A stretch of DNA of 64,000 bases from Micromonospora sp. WMMD1120 (lineage in GTDB: Bacteria > Actinomycetota > Actinomycetes > Mycobacteriales > Micromonosporaceae): contig NZ_JARUBO010000005.1 of assembly GCF_029626235.1 (NCBI RefSeq), forward strand, positions 776,501 to 840,500, read 5' to 3'. Below, one piece after another: positions 52,035 to 62,787 of the stretch. Position numbers and translations under genes: made by a program. The notes beneath the pieces are model-generated. The model saw only the letters and a program-made list of their open reading frames with translations. It was not told the DNA's origin and searched no databases. Within the stretch, counting starts at the first letter, position 1. Every line of letters begins with the position of its first letter.

Positions 52035-52316
52035 TCAGCGACTCTGCGCGGAGACCGGGGTCGCGCTCTCGGCCAGCACCGTGACGCCGTCCGCGCTCAC
52101 CGAGAGGAAGCCGCCGGCCACGTCGTACGCGACCTGCTCGCCACCGGCCAGCTTGATGCGCACCTGGCCAGGCTCGGCGAGCTGACCGAGCAGCGGTGCG
52201 TGCCCCGGCAGGACACCGAGCTCGCCCTCGGTCGTCCGGGCGACGAGCATCTCGGCGTCACCGGACCAGACCTTCTCCTCGACGGCGACGAGCTCGACAT
52301 GAAGCTGCTGTGCCAC
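52035..52316 (-). CDS. atpC: ATP synthase epsilon subunit
   Basis: The 93-residue protein starts at a GTG with AAGGAG 6 nt upstream. It is only the N-terminal beta-sandwich ([21 protein letters not shown] through [17 protein letters not shown]); the C-terminal helical hairpin of about 40 residues found in many bacteria is absent, as is common in some actinobacteria. Epsilon couples the central stalk to F1 and can inhibit hydrolysis; without the helices that inhibition should be limited. Unusually, it is not next to atpD: an LCP ligase gene lies between, and atpC has its own likely -10 (TAGAAT, 52350-52355). Confidence 0.92.
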   Translation of the reverse strand: MAQQLHVELVAVEEKVWSGDAEMLVARTTEGELGVLPGHAPLLGQLAEPGQVRIKLAGGEQVAYDVAGGFLSVSADGVTVLAESATPVSAQSR

Positions 52317-52349
52317 GCTGTCTCCTTGCTGCGGCTACGGATTGCCGAA

Positions 52350-52355
52350 ATTCTA
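52350..52355 (-). promoter_or_regulatory. Likely -10 of a separate atpC promoter
   Basis: TAGAAT on the minus strand, in the 76-nt gap between the LCP and atpC genes, about 34 nt before the GTG. The -35 is weak. Confidence 0.55.
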
Positions 52356-52392
52356 GCCTGACGCCGGGGCGCGCCCGACACGGGTGCGGCCC

Positions 52393-53529
52393 CTACTTGG
52401 ACTTGTTCACGAACTCCGGGTGCTCCAGCAGGAACGGGTCGAGTTGTTCGTTGTGCAGCGCGGTGAAGAAGTCCGCGACGCCGGGCTGGAACTGCTCACC
52501 CAGGTACTTCTTGCCGTCGAACACCCCACCACCCGGTAGCTTGATCATCTCGATCGTGTTCGGGCGGATGTCCTTGAGCGCGAGACCGAAGTCGACAACG
52601 CTGTTGCCCCGGCCGTTGAAGATCAGCGACTGACCGGCGGCGCGGAGCACCTTGTCCAGCTTGATCGGGTTGGCCACCACGTCGGCGCTGAACGCCTGGC
52701 CGACCATTGCCTTGACGAACTGCTGCTGGTGGCGCTGCCGGCCGTAGTCGGAATCCGGAACACCGTTCTTCGGGTAGCGCTGCCGGACGTAGTCCAGGGC
52801 CTGCCAGCCCTTGAGGTGCTGGTTGCCCTTCTTGTAAACCGCCTGCGGGCCGACGTAGCCCTCGCCGCGCGTGTTGCCCGGGCGCGCCGTGCCGTCCGGC
52901 TGCTTGTGCTCGGACCTGACCTCCCGCTCGATGTACATCGTCACGCCACCCATGGCGTCGACGATCTTCTGGAAGCCGGTGAAGTTGATGATCGCGCCAG
53001 CGTCGAAGCGCTTGATGCCTGTCACCTTCTGCACAGTGGTCGCCAGCAGCTCGAAGCCGCGCGCCGCGTCCGGGTTCTTACCCGGCACCTTGCTGCCGAA
53101 CGACATGGCAGCGTTGATCTTCGTGGTCTCGCCCGGGAAATCGGCCTTCTTGAAGGGCGGAATCTGCACGTAGAGGTCCCGTGGCAGGGAGAACAGGTAG
53201 GCCCGGTCCATCGAGGCCGGCACGTGCAGCACCATGATCGAGTCGGCCAGCGGCGCCGCGGTCGGCGTACGCGGGTCGATGCCGACCAGCAGGATGTTCA
53301 GCGGGCCCTTGATCTCGCTCTTCTTGGCCTGCGCCCCGGCCGCCTGGTCACCGAAGAGGTCGGCCTTGCCGACGGCCCCCTCGTAACGGGCCATCAGGAC
53401 CTCGGTGCCGACCAACACCGCCCCGCTGAGCACGGTCAGCACGGTCCCGAACACCGTGCAGATCCTGGCCCAGCGCGGCACACCCCGCCAGATGGACGAC
53501 CTGCGGCCACTCTTGCCGGCCTTAGCCAC
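52393..53529 (-). CDS. LytR-CpsA-Psr (LCP) family glycopolymer ligase
   Basis: This protein of about 378 residues starts at a GTG at 53529 (VAKAGKSGRR) 6 nt after GGAG; the ATG at 53535 sits on the ribosome binding site. It has a basic cytoplasmic lead, one membrane helix (CTVFGTVLTVLSGAVLVGTE, about 26-45) and an extracellular LCP domain: NILLVGIDPR, ADSIMVLHV, SLPRDLYVQIP (Asp/Arg of the pyrophosphate site), TKINAAMSFG, GVTMYIEREV and LDYVRQR. LCP enzymes attach wall teichoic acid, arabinogalactan-like or capsular polymers to peptidoglycan. Its position between atpD and atpC is unusual. Downstream, atpC may also receive transcripts from this gene. Confidence 0.92.
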   Translation of the reverse strand: MAKAGKSGRRSSIWRGVPRWARICTVFGTVLTVLSGAVLVGTEVLMARYEGAVGKADLFGDQAAGAQAKKSEIKGPLNILLVGIDPRTPTAAPLADSIMVLHVPASMDRAYLFSLPRDLYVQIPPFKKADFPGETTKINAAMSFGSKVPGKNPDAARGFELLATTVQKVTGIKRFDAGAIINFTGFQKIVDAMGGVTMYIEREVRSEHKQPDGTARPGNTRGEGYVGPQAVYKKGNQHLKGWQALDYVRQRYPKNGVPDSDYGRQRHQQQFVKAMVGQAFSADVVANPIKLDKVLRAAGQSLIFNGRGNSVVDFGLALKDIRPNTIEMIKLPGGGVFDGKKYLGEQFQPGVADFFTALHNEQLDPFLLEHPEFVNKSK

Positions 53530-53759
53530 GAGCATCTCCGTTCGTCACGCCCACGTGGAGAATGACGGGCGCACGTCGTCGAAAGGTTGCAAACATCAAC
53601 GCTCGTTCGGGTGAACGCGCGGAACGAACCGTATCTCGACTGCCGGGCAACGGCGACCACGAGTAACGGACCGCGACGATAGTAGGACGCGAACATGAAC
53701 AAAAGACTGCCCCGGCGTTGCCGGGGCAGTCTTTTTGTTGCGGATTCGACGGGGCTGGG
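53530..53759. other. LCP promoter region and atpD terminator
   Basis: 230 nt separate the LCP and atpD genes. Next to the perfect atpD terminator lie a CGTTCGGGTGAACG stem near 53604 and a possible LCP -10 (TACTAT, minus strand, 53679-53684). Confidence 0.5.
53701..53736. terminator. Perfect intrinsic terminator after atpD
   Basis: A 16-bp stem (AAAAGACTGCCCCGGC and complement) with a GTT loop, T-rich on both strands. It lies 24 nt after the atpD stop and separates the main atp operon from the LCP-atpC unit. Confidence 0.95.
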
Positions 53760-56125
<2,366 letters not shown>

Positions 56126-56129
56126 CAGA

Positions 56130-57782
56130 TCAGCTCTCGGCCGGGCGGTCGGTCGCGCCGTCGCGGAAGCGGGTCACCGTCTCGCGGTTCTCGTCGCCCT
56201 CCAGCGGAGCGGCGGGCGCGTCGTTCACCGTGCGCTCGTCCTCCTTGCCGAGGAAGACCTGCTTGAACTCGGTCACCGCCGAGTCGAGCGCGTTGGTGAT
56301 GTCGTCGTTCCACTGGTTGTCGGCGATCGACGCGAGGACAGCCTCGTGCTTGTGCCGCAGGTACTGGAGGAACTCCGCCTCGAAGCGCCGGACCTCACCC
56401 ACCGGGACGTCGTCCAGCTTGCCCTCGGTGCCGGCCCAGACCGAGACGACCTCCTCCTGCACCGGGTACGGCGAGTAGTTCGGCTGCTTGAGCAACTCGA
56501 CGAGCCGGACACCACGGTTGAGCTGGTTCTGCGAGGCCTTGTCCAGGTCGGAGGCGAAGGCGGCGAACGCCTCCAGCTCCCGGTACTGGGCCAGGTTGAG
56601 CCGCAGCGAACCGGAGACCTTCTTCATCGGCTTCACCTGCGCGGCGCCACCCACCCGGGAGACCGAGGTGCCGACGTTGATCGCCGGACGGACGCCCTGG
56701 TTGAACAGGTCGGTCTCCAGGAAGATCTGGCCGTCGGTGATCGAGATGACGTTGGTCGGGATGAAGGCCGAGATGTCGTTGGCCTTCGTCTCGATGATCG
56801 GCAGACCGGTCATCGAGCCGCCACCCAGCTCGTCGGAGAGCTTCGCGCAGCGCTCCAGCAGGCGGGAGTGCAGGTAGAAGACGTCACCCGGGTACGCCTC
56901 ACGGCCTGGCGGGCGACGCAGCAGCAGCGACACGGCCCGGTACGCCTCGGCCTGCTTGCTCAGGTCGTCGAAGACGATCAGGACGTGCTTGCCGCCGTAC
57001 ATCCAGTGCTGCCCGATGGACGAGCCGGTGTACGGGGCCAGGTACTTGAAGCCAGCCGGGTCGGACGCCGGGGACGCGACGATGGTCGTGTACTCCATCG
57101 CGCCCGCCTCCTCCAGCTGCCCCTTGATCGAGGCGATGGTGGAGGCCTTCTGGCCGATGGCGACGTAGATGCAGCGGACCTGCTTCTTCGGGTCGCCGGT
57201 GCGCCAGTTGTCCCGCTGGTTGAGGATCGCGTCCAGGGCGACGGTGGTCTTGCCGGTCTTGCGGTCACCGATGATCAGCTGCCGCTGGCCCCGACCGATC
57301 GGGGTCATCGCGTCGATGGCCTTGATGCCGGTCTGCAGCGGCTCGAACACCGACTGCCGGGCCATCACGTTCGGAGCCTGCAGCTCCAGCTCGCGGTAAC
57401 CCTCCTCGGCGATGTCGCCGAGGCCGTCGATCGGCTGGCCGAGCGCGTTGACCACGCGGCCGAGGAAGGCGTCGCCGACCGGAACGGAGAGCACCCGGTC
57501 GGTGCGCTTGACGCGCTGCCCCTCCTCCAGGTTGGCGGAGTCACCGAGGACGACGACGCCGATCTCCCGGACGTCGAGGTTCAGCGCCACGCCGAGCGTG
57601 CCGTCCTCGAACTCCAGGAGCTCGTTGGTCTTGGTCGAGGGCAGGCCCTCGACGTGGGCGATACCGTCACCGGTGTCGGCGACGGTGCCGACCTCCTCGC
57701 GGGAGACGTCGGACGAGTAGGAGGAGACGTAGCGCTCCAGGGCGCCGCGGATCTCCTCCGTCGAGATGGTCAGCTCGGCCAT
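56130..57782 (-). CDS. atpA: ATP synthase alpha subunit
   Basis: This 550-residue non-catalytic nucleotide-binding subunit has P-loop [10 protein letters not shown] (about 170), the conserved [19 protein letters not shown] and [24 protein letters not shown]. The C-terminus has an extension of about 35 residues after the usual end ([19 protein letters not shown]), as in mycobacteria, where such an extension suppresses ATP hydrolysis. It follows atpH after a repeat-containing 164-nt gap, unusually long for this operon. Confidence 0.98.
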   Translation of the reverse strand: MAELTISTEEIRGALERYVSSYSSDVSREEVGTVADTGDGIAHVEGLPSTKTNELLEFEDGTLGVALNLDVREIGVVVLGDSANLEEGQRVKRTDRVLSVPVGDAFLGRVVNALGQPIDGLGDIAEEGYRELELQAPNVMARQSVFEPLQTGIKAIDAMTPIGRGQRQLIIGDRKTGKTTVALDAILNQRDNWRTGDPKKQVRCIYVAIGQKASTIASIKGQLEEAGAMEYTTIVASPASDPAGFKYLAPYTGSSIGQHWMYGGKHVLIVFDDLSKQAEAYRAVSLLLRRPPGREAYPGDVFYLHSRLLERCAKLSDELGGGSMTGLPIIETKANDISAFIPTNVISITDGQIFLETDLFNQGVRPAINVGTSVSRVGGAAQVKPMKKVSGSLRLNLAQYRELEAFAAFASDLDKASQNQLNRGVRLVELLKQPNYSPYPVQEEVVSVWAGTEGKLDDVPVGEVRRFEAEFLQYLRHKHEAVLASIADNQWNDDITNALDSAVTEFKQVFLGKEDERTVNDAPAAPLEGDENRETVTRFRDGATDRPAES

Positions 57783-57880
57783 CCTCTGCTTCCTTAAAAT
57801 TCAGGGGCCCGGGATACCTAGTACCGACCGGTCCGAATGGCGTCTGTCTTCCGGGCGCTGCGCGGTCCAGCCACCCCGAT

Positions 57881-57951
57881 GCTGGGCGGCGGGACCGCTC
57901 AGCCGCGGGGCGGCGAAGCCACCGCGTTGCTGGGCGGCGGAGCCGCTCAGC
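57881..57951. repeat. 48-bp direct repeat spanning the atpH stop and the atpH-atpA gap
   Basis: GCTGGGCGGCGG(GA/AG)CCGCTCAGC occurs at 57881-57903 and 57929-57951, with GAAGCCACC-type sequence between. The second copy contains the atpH stop codon, suggesting duplication of the gene end. Confidence 0.7.
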
Positions 57952-58768
57952 GCTTCGCGAGCGCGTTGCGGGTCTCGTTGAGGCGGCGCAGGATGGTGCC
58001 GTCGTACAGGTCGGAGCCGACCCGCACGCTCACCCCACCCAGGACGTTGGGGTCCACCGTCTGCTTGACGGAGACCTCTCGACCGTATATCGCGCCGAGG
58101 CTCGCACCCAGTCGGCGCTCGTCCTCGTCACTCAACGGGGCCGCGACGGTCACGTACGCCACCTGCTGGTCACGTCGCTCGGCGGCGAGCTCCACCAGCC
58201 GGGTGAGCGCGCCGGTGAAGGAGCGCCCCCCGAACCCGGCGAGCGCGACCTCGACGAGACGGACGGTGGCCGGGCGGGCCTTGTCGGCGAGCAACTCGCG
58301 GGCCAGGGCGGCCCGCTGCTCGACCGGGGCGACCGGGTCGGCGAGCGCGTTGCTCAGCGCCGCCTGACCGGCCACGACCTGACCGAAGCGGAACAGTTCG
58401 TCCTCGACCTCACCCAACTCGCCGGCCTTGTCGGCGCTGGCCAGCAGCGCCTCCACGCCCAGCCGCTCGGCGCCGTCGAGCAGTTCCGACGGTGCCGACC
58501 AGCGGCCGGCGACGAGCGAGACGAGCAGGTCGAGCGCGTCGGCGCCGATCCGCCCACCCAGCATGTCGCCGAGCAGCGCGGCCCGGTCGTCACCGGAACG
58601 GGCCGGCTCCGACAGGGCCCGACGCAGCCGCGGCTCACGCCGCAGCAGGGCCGCCACGGAGAGGATGGCGTCGGCGGTGGCGAGCACCGCCGACGGCTCC
58701 GCGCCGCGGACGTACGCGTCGAGGCGCTCGGCCGCGACCTTGTACGACTCCCGGCTGGCGGCCTGCAT
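57947..58768 (-). CDS. atpH: ATP synthase delta subunit
   Basis: The protein has 273 residues, long for delta in general (about 180) but normal for actinobacteria, with an N-terminal extended helical domain and the delta core. Conserved parts include LLRREPRLRRALSEPARSGDDRAALL, LADPVAPVEQRAALARELL and the end VDPNVLGGVSVRVGSDLYDGTI. It links F1 to the peripheral stalk b subunits. Its start shares one base with the atpF stop (TGATG). The gene end is partly duplicated downstream. Confidence 0.95.
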   Translation of the reverse strand: MQAASRESYKVAAERLDAYVRGAEPSAVLATADAILSVAALLRREPRLRRALSEPARSGDDRAALLGDMLGGRIGADALDLLVSLVAGRWSAPSELLDGAERLGVEALLASADKAGELGEVEDELFRFGQVVAGQAALSNALADPVAPVEQRAALARELLADKARPATVRLVEVALAGFGGRSFTGALTRLVELAAERRDQQVAYVTVAAPLSDEDERRLGASLGAIYGREVSVKQTVDPNVLGGVSVRVGSDLYDGTILRRLNETRNALAKR

Positions 58769-59307
58769 CAGCGGGCCCCCGTGCTCTCGAGACCGCTCAG
58801 GAACCGGTCGACGGTGCCCTTACGCCGTGCCTCGTCGGCGAGCGACTCGCCAACGATCTTGCTGGCCAGGTCGACAGCGATCGCGCCCACCTCGGCGCGC
58901 AGCTCGCGCACGATGGTGGCCCGCTCGGCCGCGAGCTGGTCCTTGCCCGCCTGGATGACCCGGTCGGACTCCTCCCGCGCCTTGGCGAGGATGTCCTGCC
59001 GGATGCCCTCGGCGTCGGCCCGCGCGTCGTCACGGATCTTGGCGGCGTCGGTCCGGGCCTCGGCGAGCTGGGCACGGTACTGCTCGAGCAGCTGGTTCGC
59101 CTCGGCCTGGGCGGCCTCGGCGCGCTTGATGCCGCCCTCGATCGCGTCGACCCGAGCCTGGAACGTCTGCTCCATGCGCGGGAAGACGAACTTCATCAGC
59201 ACGAAGCAGAGCACGGCGAAGGCGACCGTACCGACCACGATCTCCTGCCAGAGCGGGATGATCGGGTTGTGGGTCGTCTCACCACCCTCGGCGGCGAGGA
59301 AGTACAT
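58768..59307 (-). CDS. atpF: ATP synthase b subunit
   Basis: The 179-residue stalk subunit starts at the ATG at 59307 with GGGAGG 6 nt upstream. One membrane helix (about residues 20-40, EIVVGTVAFAVLCFVLMKFVF) is followed by the long charged coiled coil (RVDAIEGGIKRAEAAQAEANQLLEQYRAQL and on) that reaches to delta. It lies 28 nt downstream of atpE and overlaps atpH by one base. Confidence 0.96.
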   Translation of the reverse strand: MYFLAAEGGETTHNPIIPLWQEIVVGTVAFAVLCFVLMKFVFPRMEQTFQARVDAIEGGIKRAEAAQAEANQLLEQYRAQLAEARTDAAKIRDDARADAEGIRQDILAKAREESDRVIQAGKDQLAAERATIVRELRAEVGAIAVDLASKIVGESLADEARRKGTVDRFLSGLESTGAR

Positions 59308-59335
59308 GGAAGACCTCCCGGTCAAAGGGGCTGGA

Positions 59336-59596
<261 letters not shown>

Positions 59597-59644
59597 TTAT
59601 CACGCGTGACTCTCACGCGGGACGACAACGGTTGGTGCGGTGGA

Positions 59645-60442
59645 TCAGTGCTCGTCGGCGAGCGCGCCCTGTACGTAGCTGGCGGTGAGGACGGTGAAGA
59701 CGTATGCCTGCAGGCAGATCACCAGGAACTCGAGGAAGGTGAGCGCGATGGTCATCACCCAGGAGAGCACCGAGACCGGGGCCAGCCAGGCGTTGGCGCT
59801 CAGCATCGCGAAACCGCCGAGCGTGAAGACCAGCAGGAGCATGTGACCGGCGAACATGTTCGCGAAGAGACGAACCGCGAGCGAGAACGGCCGGACGATG
59901 AAGGTCGAGAAGAGCTCGATCGGGATCAGCAGCGGCAGGATGTACCACGGTGCCGGCGGAACCAGGGAGTTCTTGAAGTACTTGACGAAGCCGTGCTTCT
60001 TGATGCCGATGTAGTTGAACAGCACGTAGCTGATGATCGCGAGGATCGCCGGGAAGGCGATGTGCGAGTTCGGCGAGATCTGGAAGAGCGGGATGATCGC
60101 GAACGCGTTCGTCAGCAGCACGAAGCAGAACAGCGTCGTGAAGTAGGGGGCGAAGCGCACACCCGCGTGGCCGATCATGTCGACGGCGATGTTGTTGCGC
60201 ACGAAGCCGTAGATCGACTCGGCGAACCACTGCTTCTTCGTCGGCACCAGCTGCGGGTTTCGGTAGGTCGCCAGGAAGAAGATGATCAGGACGCCGACCG
60301 CGATCCAGACCATCGCCGTGATCTTGGTGAACCAGTAGGAGTCGTGCGCACCCCAGGGCAGGATGCTGGGCAGGTAGAAGTCTTCCACGCTGGGTGGGAA
60401 TCCCGCCTGGCCCGCCGCCAGAACGTTCGCCTGTCCGAACAC
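59645..60442 (-). CDS. atpB: ATP synthase a subunit
   Basis: The 265-residue subunit starts at a GTG at 60442 (VFGQANVLAAGQ) with GGAAGGGA upstream; the longer frame overlaps the preceding gene. There are five or six membrane helices. The essential Arg is in the helix segment FSLAVRLFANMFAGHMLL, with the stator half-channel residues around it, and the last helix ends in YVFTVLTASYVQGAL. It forms the proton half-channels against the c ring. Confidence 0.96.
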   Translation of the reverse strand: MFGQANVLAAGQAGFPPSVEDFYLPSILPWGAHDSYWFTKITAMVWIAVGVLIIFFLATYRNPQLVPTKKQWFAESIYGFVRNNIAVDMIGHAGVRFAPYFTTLFCFVLLTNAFAIIPLFQISPNSHIAFPAILAIISYVLFNYIGIKKHGFVKYFKNSLVPPAPWYILPLLIPIELFSTFIVRPFSLAVRLFANMFAGHMLLLVFTLGGFAMLSANAWLAPVSVLSWVMTIALTFLEFLVICLQAYVFTVLTASYVQGALADEH

Positions 60443-60453
60443 CGCGTCCCTTC

Positions 60454-60690
60454 CTAAGTAGGCGTGCCGAGTCGGCGGACGACCAGGATGATCCCCCCGG
60501 CCATACCGAGCACGACGCCGATCCCGGTGGCCACGCCGCCGGTGTCGAGCCACTGGTCAACCAGCCAGCCGATGAAACCCCACACGAGCATGCCTCCGAC
60601 GAGGTAGCTGAGCGCGGTCCAACCCTGACCGGCACCGGACGGCATGTCGTCCGGTTCGCCGGCGGGACGGGGGGTTTGGTCACCAGCCAT
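60454..60690 (-). CDS. AtpZ/AtpI-like small membrane protein
   Basis: The 78-residue protein starts at the ATG at 60690 (MAGDQTPRPAGE). It has two helices (about 30-48 and 56-74: SYLVGGMLVWGFIGWLVDQW and GIGVVLGMAGGIILVV), the layout of AtpZ (F0F1-ATPase assembly/Mg2+ transport-associated, AtpZ/AtpI family). It ends 11 nt before atpB and has no clear ribosome binding site. It probably aids F0 assembly. Confidence 0.82.
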   Translation of the reverse strand: MAGDQTPRPAGEPDDMPSGAGQGWTALSYLVGGMLVWGFIGWLVDQWLDTGGVATGIGVVLGMAGGIILVVRRLGTPT

Positions 60691-60879
60691 GACGGGGCGA
60701 ACGATATCAGCCGGGAAGACGAGGCTGTGCCTCACCCCCCGCACAACCGTCGTTGTGTGGGCTTCTCGTGGGCGCCGTCGTCTGTGGGCACGCTACTCCC
60801 CTTCCGCCCGTCGGAAAATGACCGGTGGCCGACACATTGCCGCGTGTCCAACACGTGGGACGAACGGCCGATCGTCGGG

Positions 60880-61305
60880 TCAGCTGTCCGACCGCCGCGC
60901 GTGCACCGTGGTCAGCCACCAGATGTGCACCGCGGTCCACACTGCCACCCCGGCGACGATGCCGAGGCAGAGCGGGACCAACCCCGACCAGCCGGTCGAC
61001 GCCACCGCCACCATCACCACCCCCAACAGGGTGAACTTCAGCGCGTAGAGGCCCAGACCCAGGGGCAGCAGCAACTGCGGGTTGATCTGGTCGGCCCAGG
61101 CCAGCACGACCGTCGTCAGGGTGTAGCTGACCACCGTGACGCCCACGCCGGCCGCCGCGCCGAACGCCGCGTTCGCGCCGCCGGTCACCCCACCAACCAC
61201 GGCGGCGACCACCGCCAACGCCACCGACGCGCCCAGCAGCACCGGCAGGTGCCGCAACCGCCACCGCCGGTCGGTGCCGGGCTCGACCACCCCGGGCTCA
61301 GCCAC
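60880..61305 (-). CDS. AtpI-like membrane protein (ATP synthase subunit I)
   Basis: This 141-residue protein starts at a GTG at 61305 overlapping the glyA stop by 8 nt. There are four hydrophobic segments ([77 protein letters not shown]), the AtpI pattern in actinobacteria. AtpI aids c-ring assembly. The 189-nt gap to the AtpZ-like gene shows no terminator and probably holds the main atp promoter. Confidence 0.8.
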   Translation of the reverse strand: MAEPGVVEPGTDRRWRLRHLPVLLGASVALAVVAAVVGGVTGGANAAFGAAAGVGVTVVSYTLTTVVLAWADQINPQLLLPLGLGLYALKFTLLGVVMVAVASTGWSGLVPLCLGIVAGVAVWTAVHIWWLTTVHARRSDS

Positions 61306-62587
61306 GGGGGTACGCCGGAAACGCCGTGACCAGTTCGCCCACCTCGGCGGCGATCCGGTTCAGCTCGTCGCCGCCGCCCGGCGCGCCGGGATCGGTGCGC
61401 ACCGCGCGGGCGATCAGGGTGGCCACCTGCCGCAGCTCCCCCTCCCGCATCCCCTGGGTGGTGACGCTCGGCGTGCCCACCCGGATGCCGGAGGCCACCA
61501 TCGGCGGCTGCGGGTCGTACGGGATGGCGTTCTTGTTCAGGGTGATCGCCGCGGCGTCGCAGCGCCGCTCGGCCTCGGTGCCGGTCACCCCCAGCTCGCG
61601 CAGGTCGATGAGGGCGAGGTGGGTGTCGGTGCCACCGGAGACCGGGCGCATCCCCTCGTCGGCCAGCCCGGCCGCGAGCGCCTGCGCGTTGCTGACCACC
61701 TGCCGGGCGTACGTCTGGAACTCGGGCTGGGCGGCCTCGCGCAACGCGACCGCCTTGGCCGCGACGGCGTGCATCAGCGGGCCGCCCTGGGTGAACGGGA
61801 AGACCGCCTTGTCGATCCGCTGGGCCAGCGACTCGCGGCAGAGGATCATGCCGCCGCGTGGGCCGCGCAGCACCTTGTGCGTGGTGGCGCAGACGACGTC
61901 GGCGTACGGCACCGGGGACGGTATCGCCCGGCCGGCGACCAGGCCGATGAAGTGCGCGGCGTCCACCATCAGGTACGCACCGACCTCGTCGGCGATCTCC
62001 CGGAACCGGGCGAAGTCGATCAGCCGGGGGTACGCGGTCGCGCCGCAGATGATCAGCTTGGGCCGGTGCGCCCGCGCCAGGTCGCGTACCTCGTCGTAGT
62101 CGATCTGCTCGGTGTCCGGCCGCACCGGGTAGCCCACCGGGTGGAACCACTTGCCGGAGAAGTTCACCCGGCTGCCGTGGGTGAGGTGCCCGCCGTGCGG
62201 CAGGTCCATCGCCAGCACCGTGTCGCCCGGCTGCACCAGCGCGGCGTACGCGGCCAGGTTGGCGCTCGCCCCGGAGTGCGGCTGGAGGTTGGCGTGCTCG
62301 GCCCCGAACAGCTCCTTGGCCCGGGCGATACCGATCTCCTCGGCCCGGTCCACCTCGGCGCAGCCGCCGTAGTAGCGCCGGCCCGGGTAACCCTCGGCGT
62401 ACTTGTTGGTCAGCGTCGAGCCGAGCGCTGCCAGCACCGCCGGCGAGGTCAAATTCTCGCTCGCGATCAGTTGCAGGCCGCCCCGCAACCGGTCCAGCTC
62501 ACCGAGGACCACCCCGGCGATCTCCGGATCGGTGGCCCTGAGCTGCGCGAAATCCGGCCCCCAGAAGGTGCTCGTCTCGGTCTCCAC
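61298..62587 (-). CDS. glyA: Serine hydroxymethyltransferase
   Basis: The 429-residue enzyme starts at a GTG at 62587 ([13 protein letters not shown]); TAGACT (62596-62601) lies 8 nt upstream, so it is probably leaderless, and the ORF's earlier codons lie inside that promoter. PLP enzyme motifs are visible: [41 protein letters not shown], the PLP lysine in [16 protein letters not shown], and the [12 protein letters not shown] end. It interconverts serine and glycine with tetrahydrofolate. It heads the gene string into the AtpI gene and the atp operon. A 165-bp mobile-like element abuts its -10. Confidence 0.95.
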   Translation of the reverse strand: METETSTFWGPDFAQLRATDPEIAGVVLGELDRLRGGLQLIASENLTSPAVLAALGSTLTNKYAEGYPGRRYYGGCAEVDRAEEIGIARAKELFGAEHANLQPHSGASANLAAYAALVQPGDTVLAMDLPHGGHLTHGSRVNFSGKWFHPVGYPVRPDTEQIDYDEVRDLARAHRPKLIICGATAYPRLIDFARFREIADEVGAYLMVDAAHFIGLVAGRAIPSPVPYADVVCATTHKVLRGPRGGMILCRESLAQRIDKAVFPFTQGGPLMHAVAAKAVALREAAQPEFQTYARQVVSNAQALAAGLADEGMRPVSGGTDTHLALIDLRELGVTGTEAERRCDAAAITLNKNAIPYDPQPPMVASGIRVGTPSVTTQGMREGELRQVATLIARAVRTDPGAPGGGDELNRIAAEVGELVTAFPAYPRG

Positions 62588-62595
62588 AGCGAACG

Positions 62596-62601
62596 AGTCT
62601 A
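62596..62601 (-). promoter_or_regulatory. -10 box of glyA
   Basis: TAGACT on the minus strand, 8 nt before the GTG at 62587. The last base is also the first base of the 165-bp inverted-repeat element. Confidence 0.6.
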
Positions 62602-62765
62602 GGGCCTGTCGCACGAGGGCGGCCGAGCCGAGGCGGAGTCCGGGCGGCGATCCGGCAAGGCGCGGTCAGGTCCGGATACCGGTGTTGTATCCGGACCTGA
62701 CCGCAACGCCGCCGGGCGTCGTCCGGGCCCGCCGCAGGGCGGCCAGTTCTCGTGCGACAGGCCCT
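62601..62765. mobile_element. 165-bp MITE-like element with 17-bp terminal inverted repeats
   Basis: Perfect 17-bp terminal inverted repeats (AGGGCCTGTCGCACGAG at 62601-62617 and 62749-62765) flank a body with a second perfect 17-bp inverted repeat (arms 62662-62678 and 62688-62704). It has no coding capacity. No clear target duplication was seen. It lies between the divergent glyA and NAD(P)-binding genes. Confidence 0.75.
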
Positions 62766-62774
62766 GGGGGGCGG

Positions 62775-62780
62775 CACACT
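62775..62780 (+). promoter_or_regulatory. -10 box of the NAD(P)-binding protein gene
   Basis: CACACT, seven bases, then the GTG at 62788; no ribosome binding site. Confidence 0.45.
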
Positions 62781-62787
62781 GGTAGCC

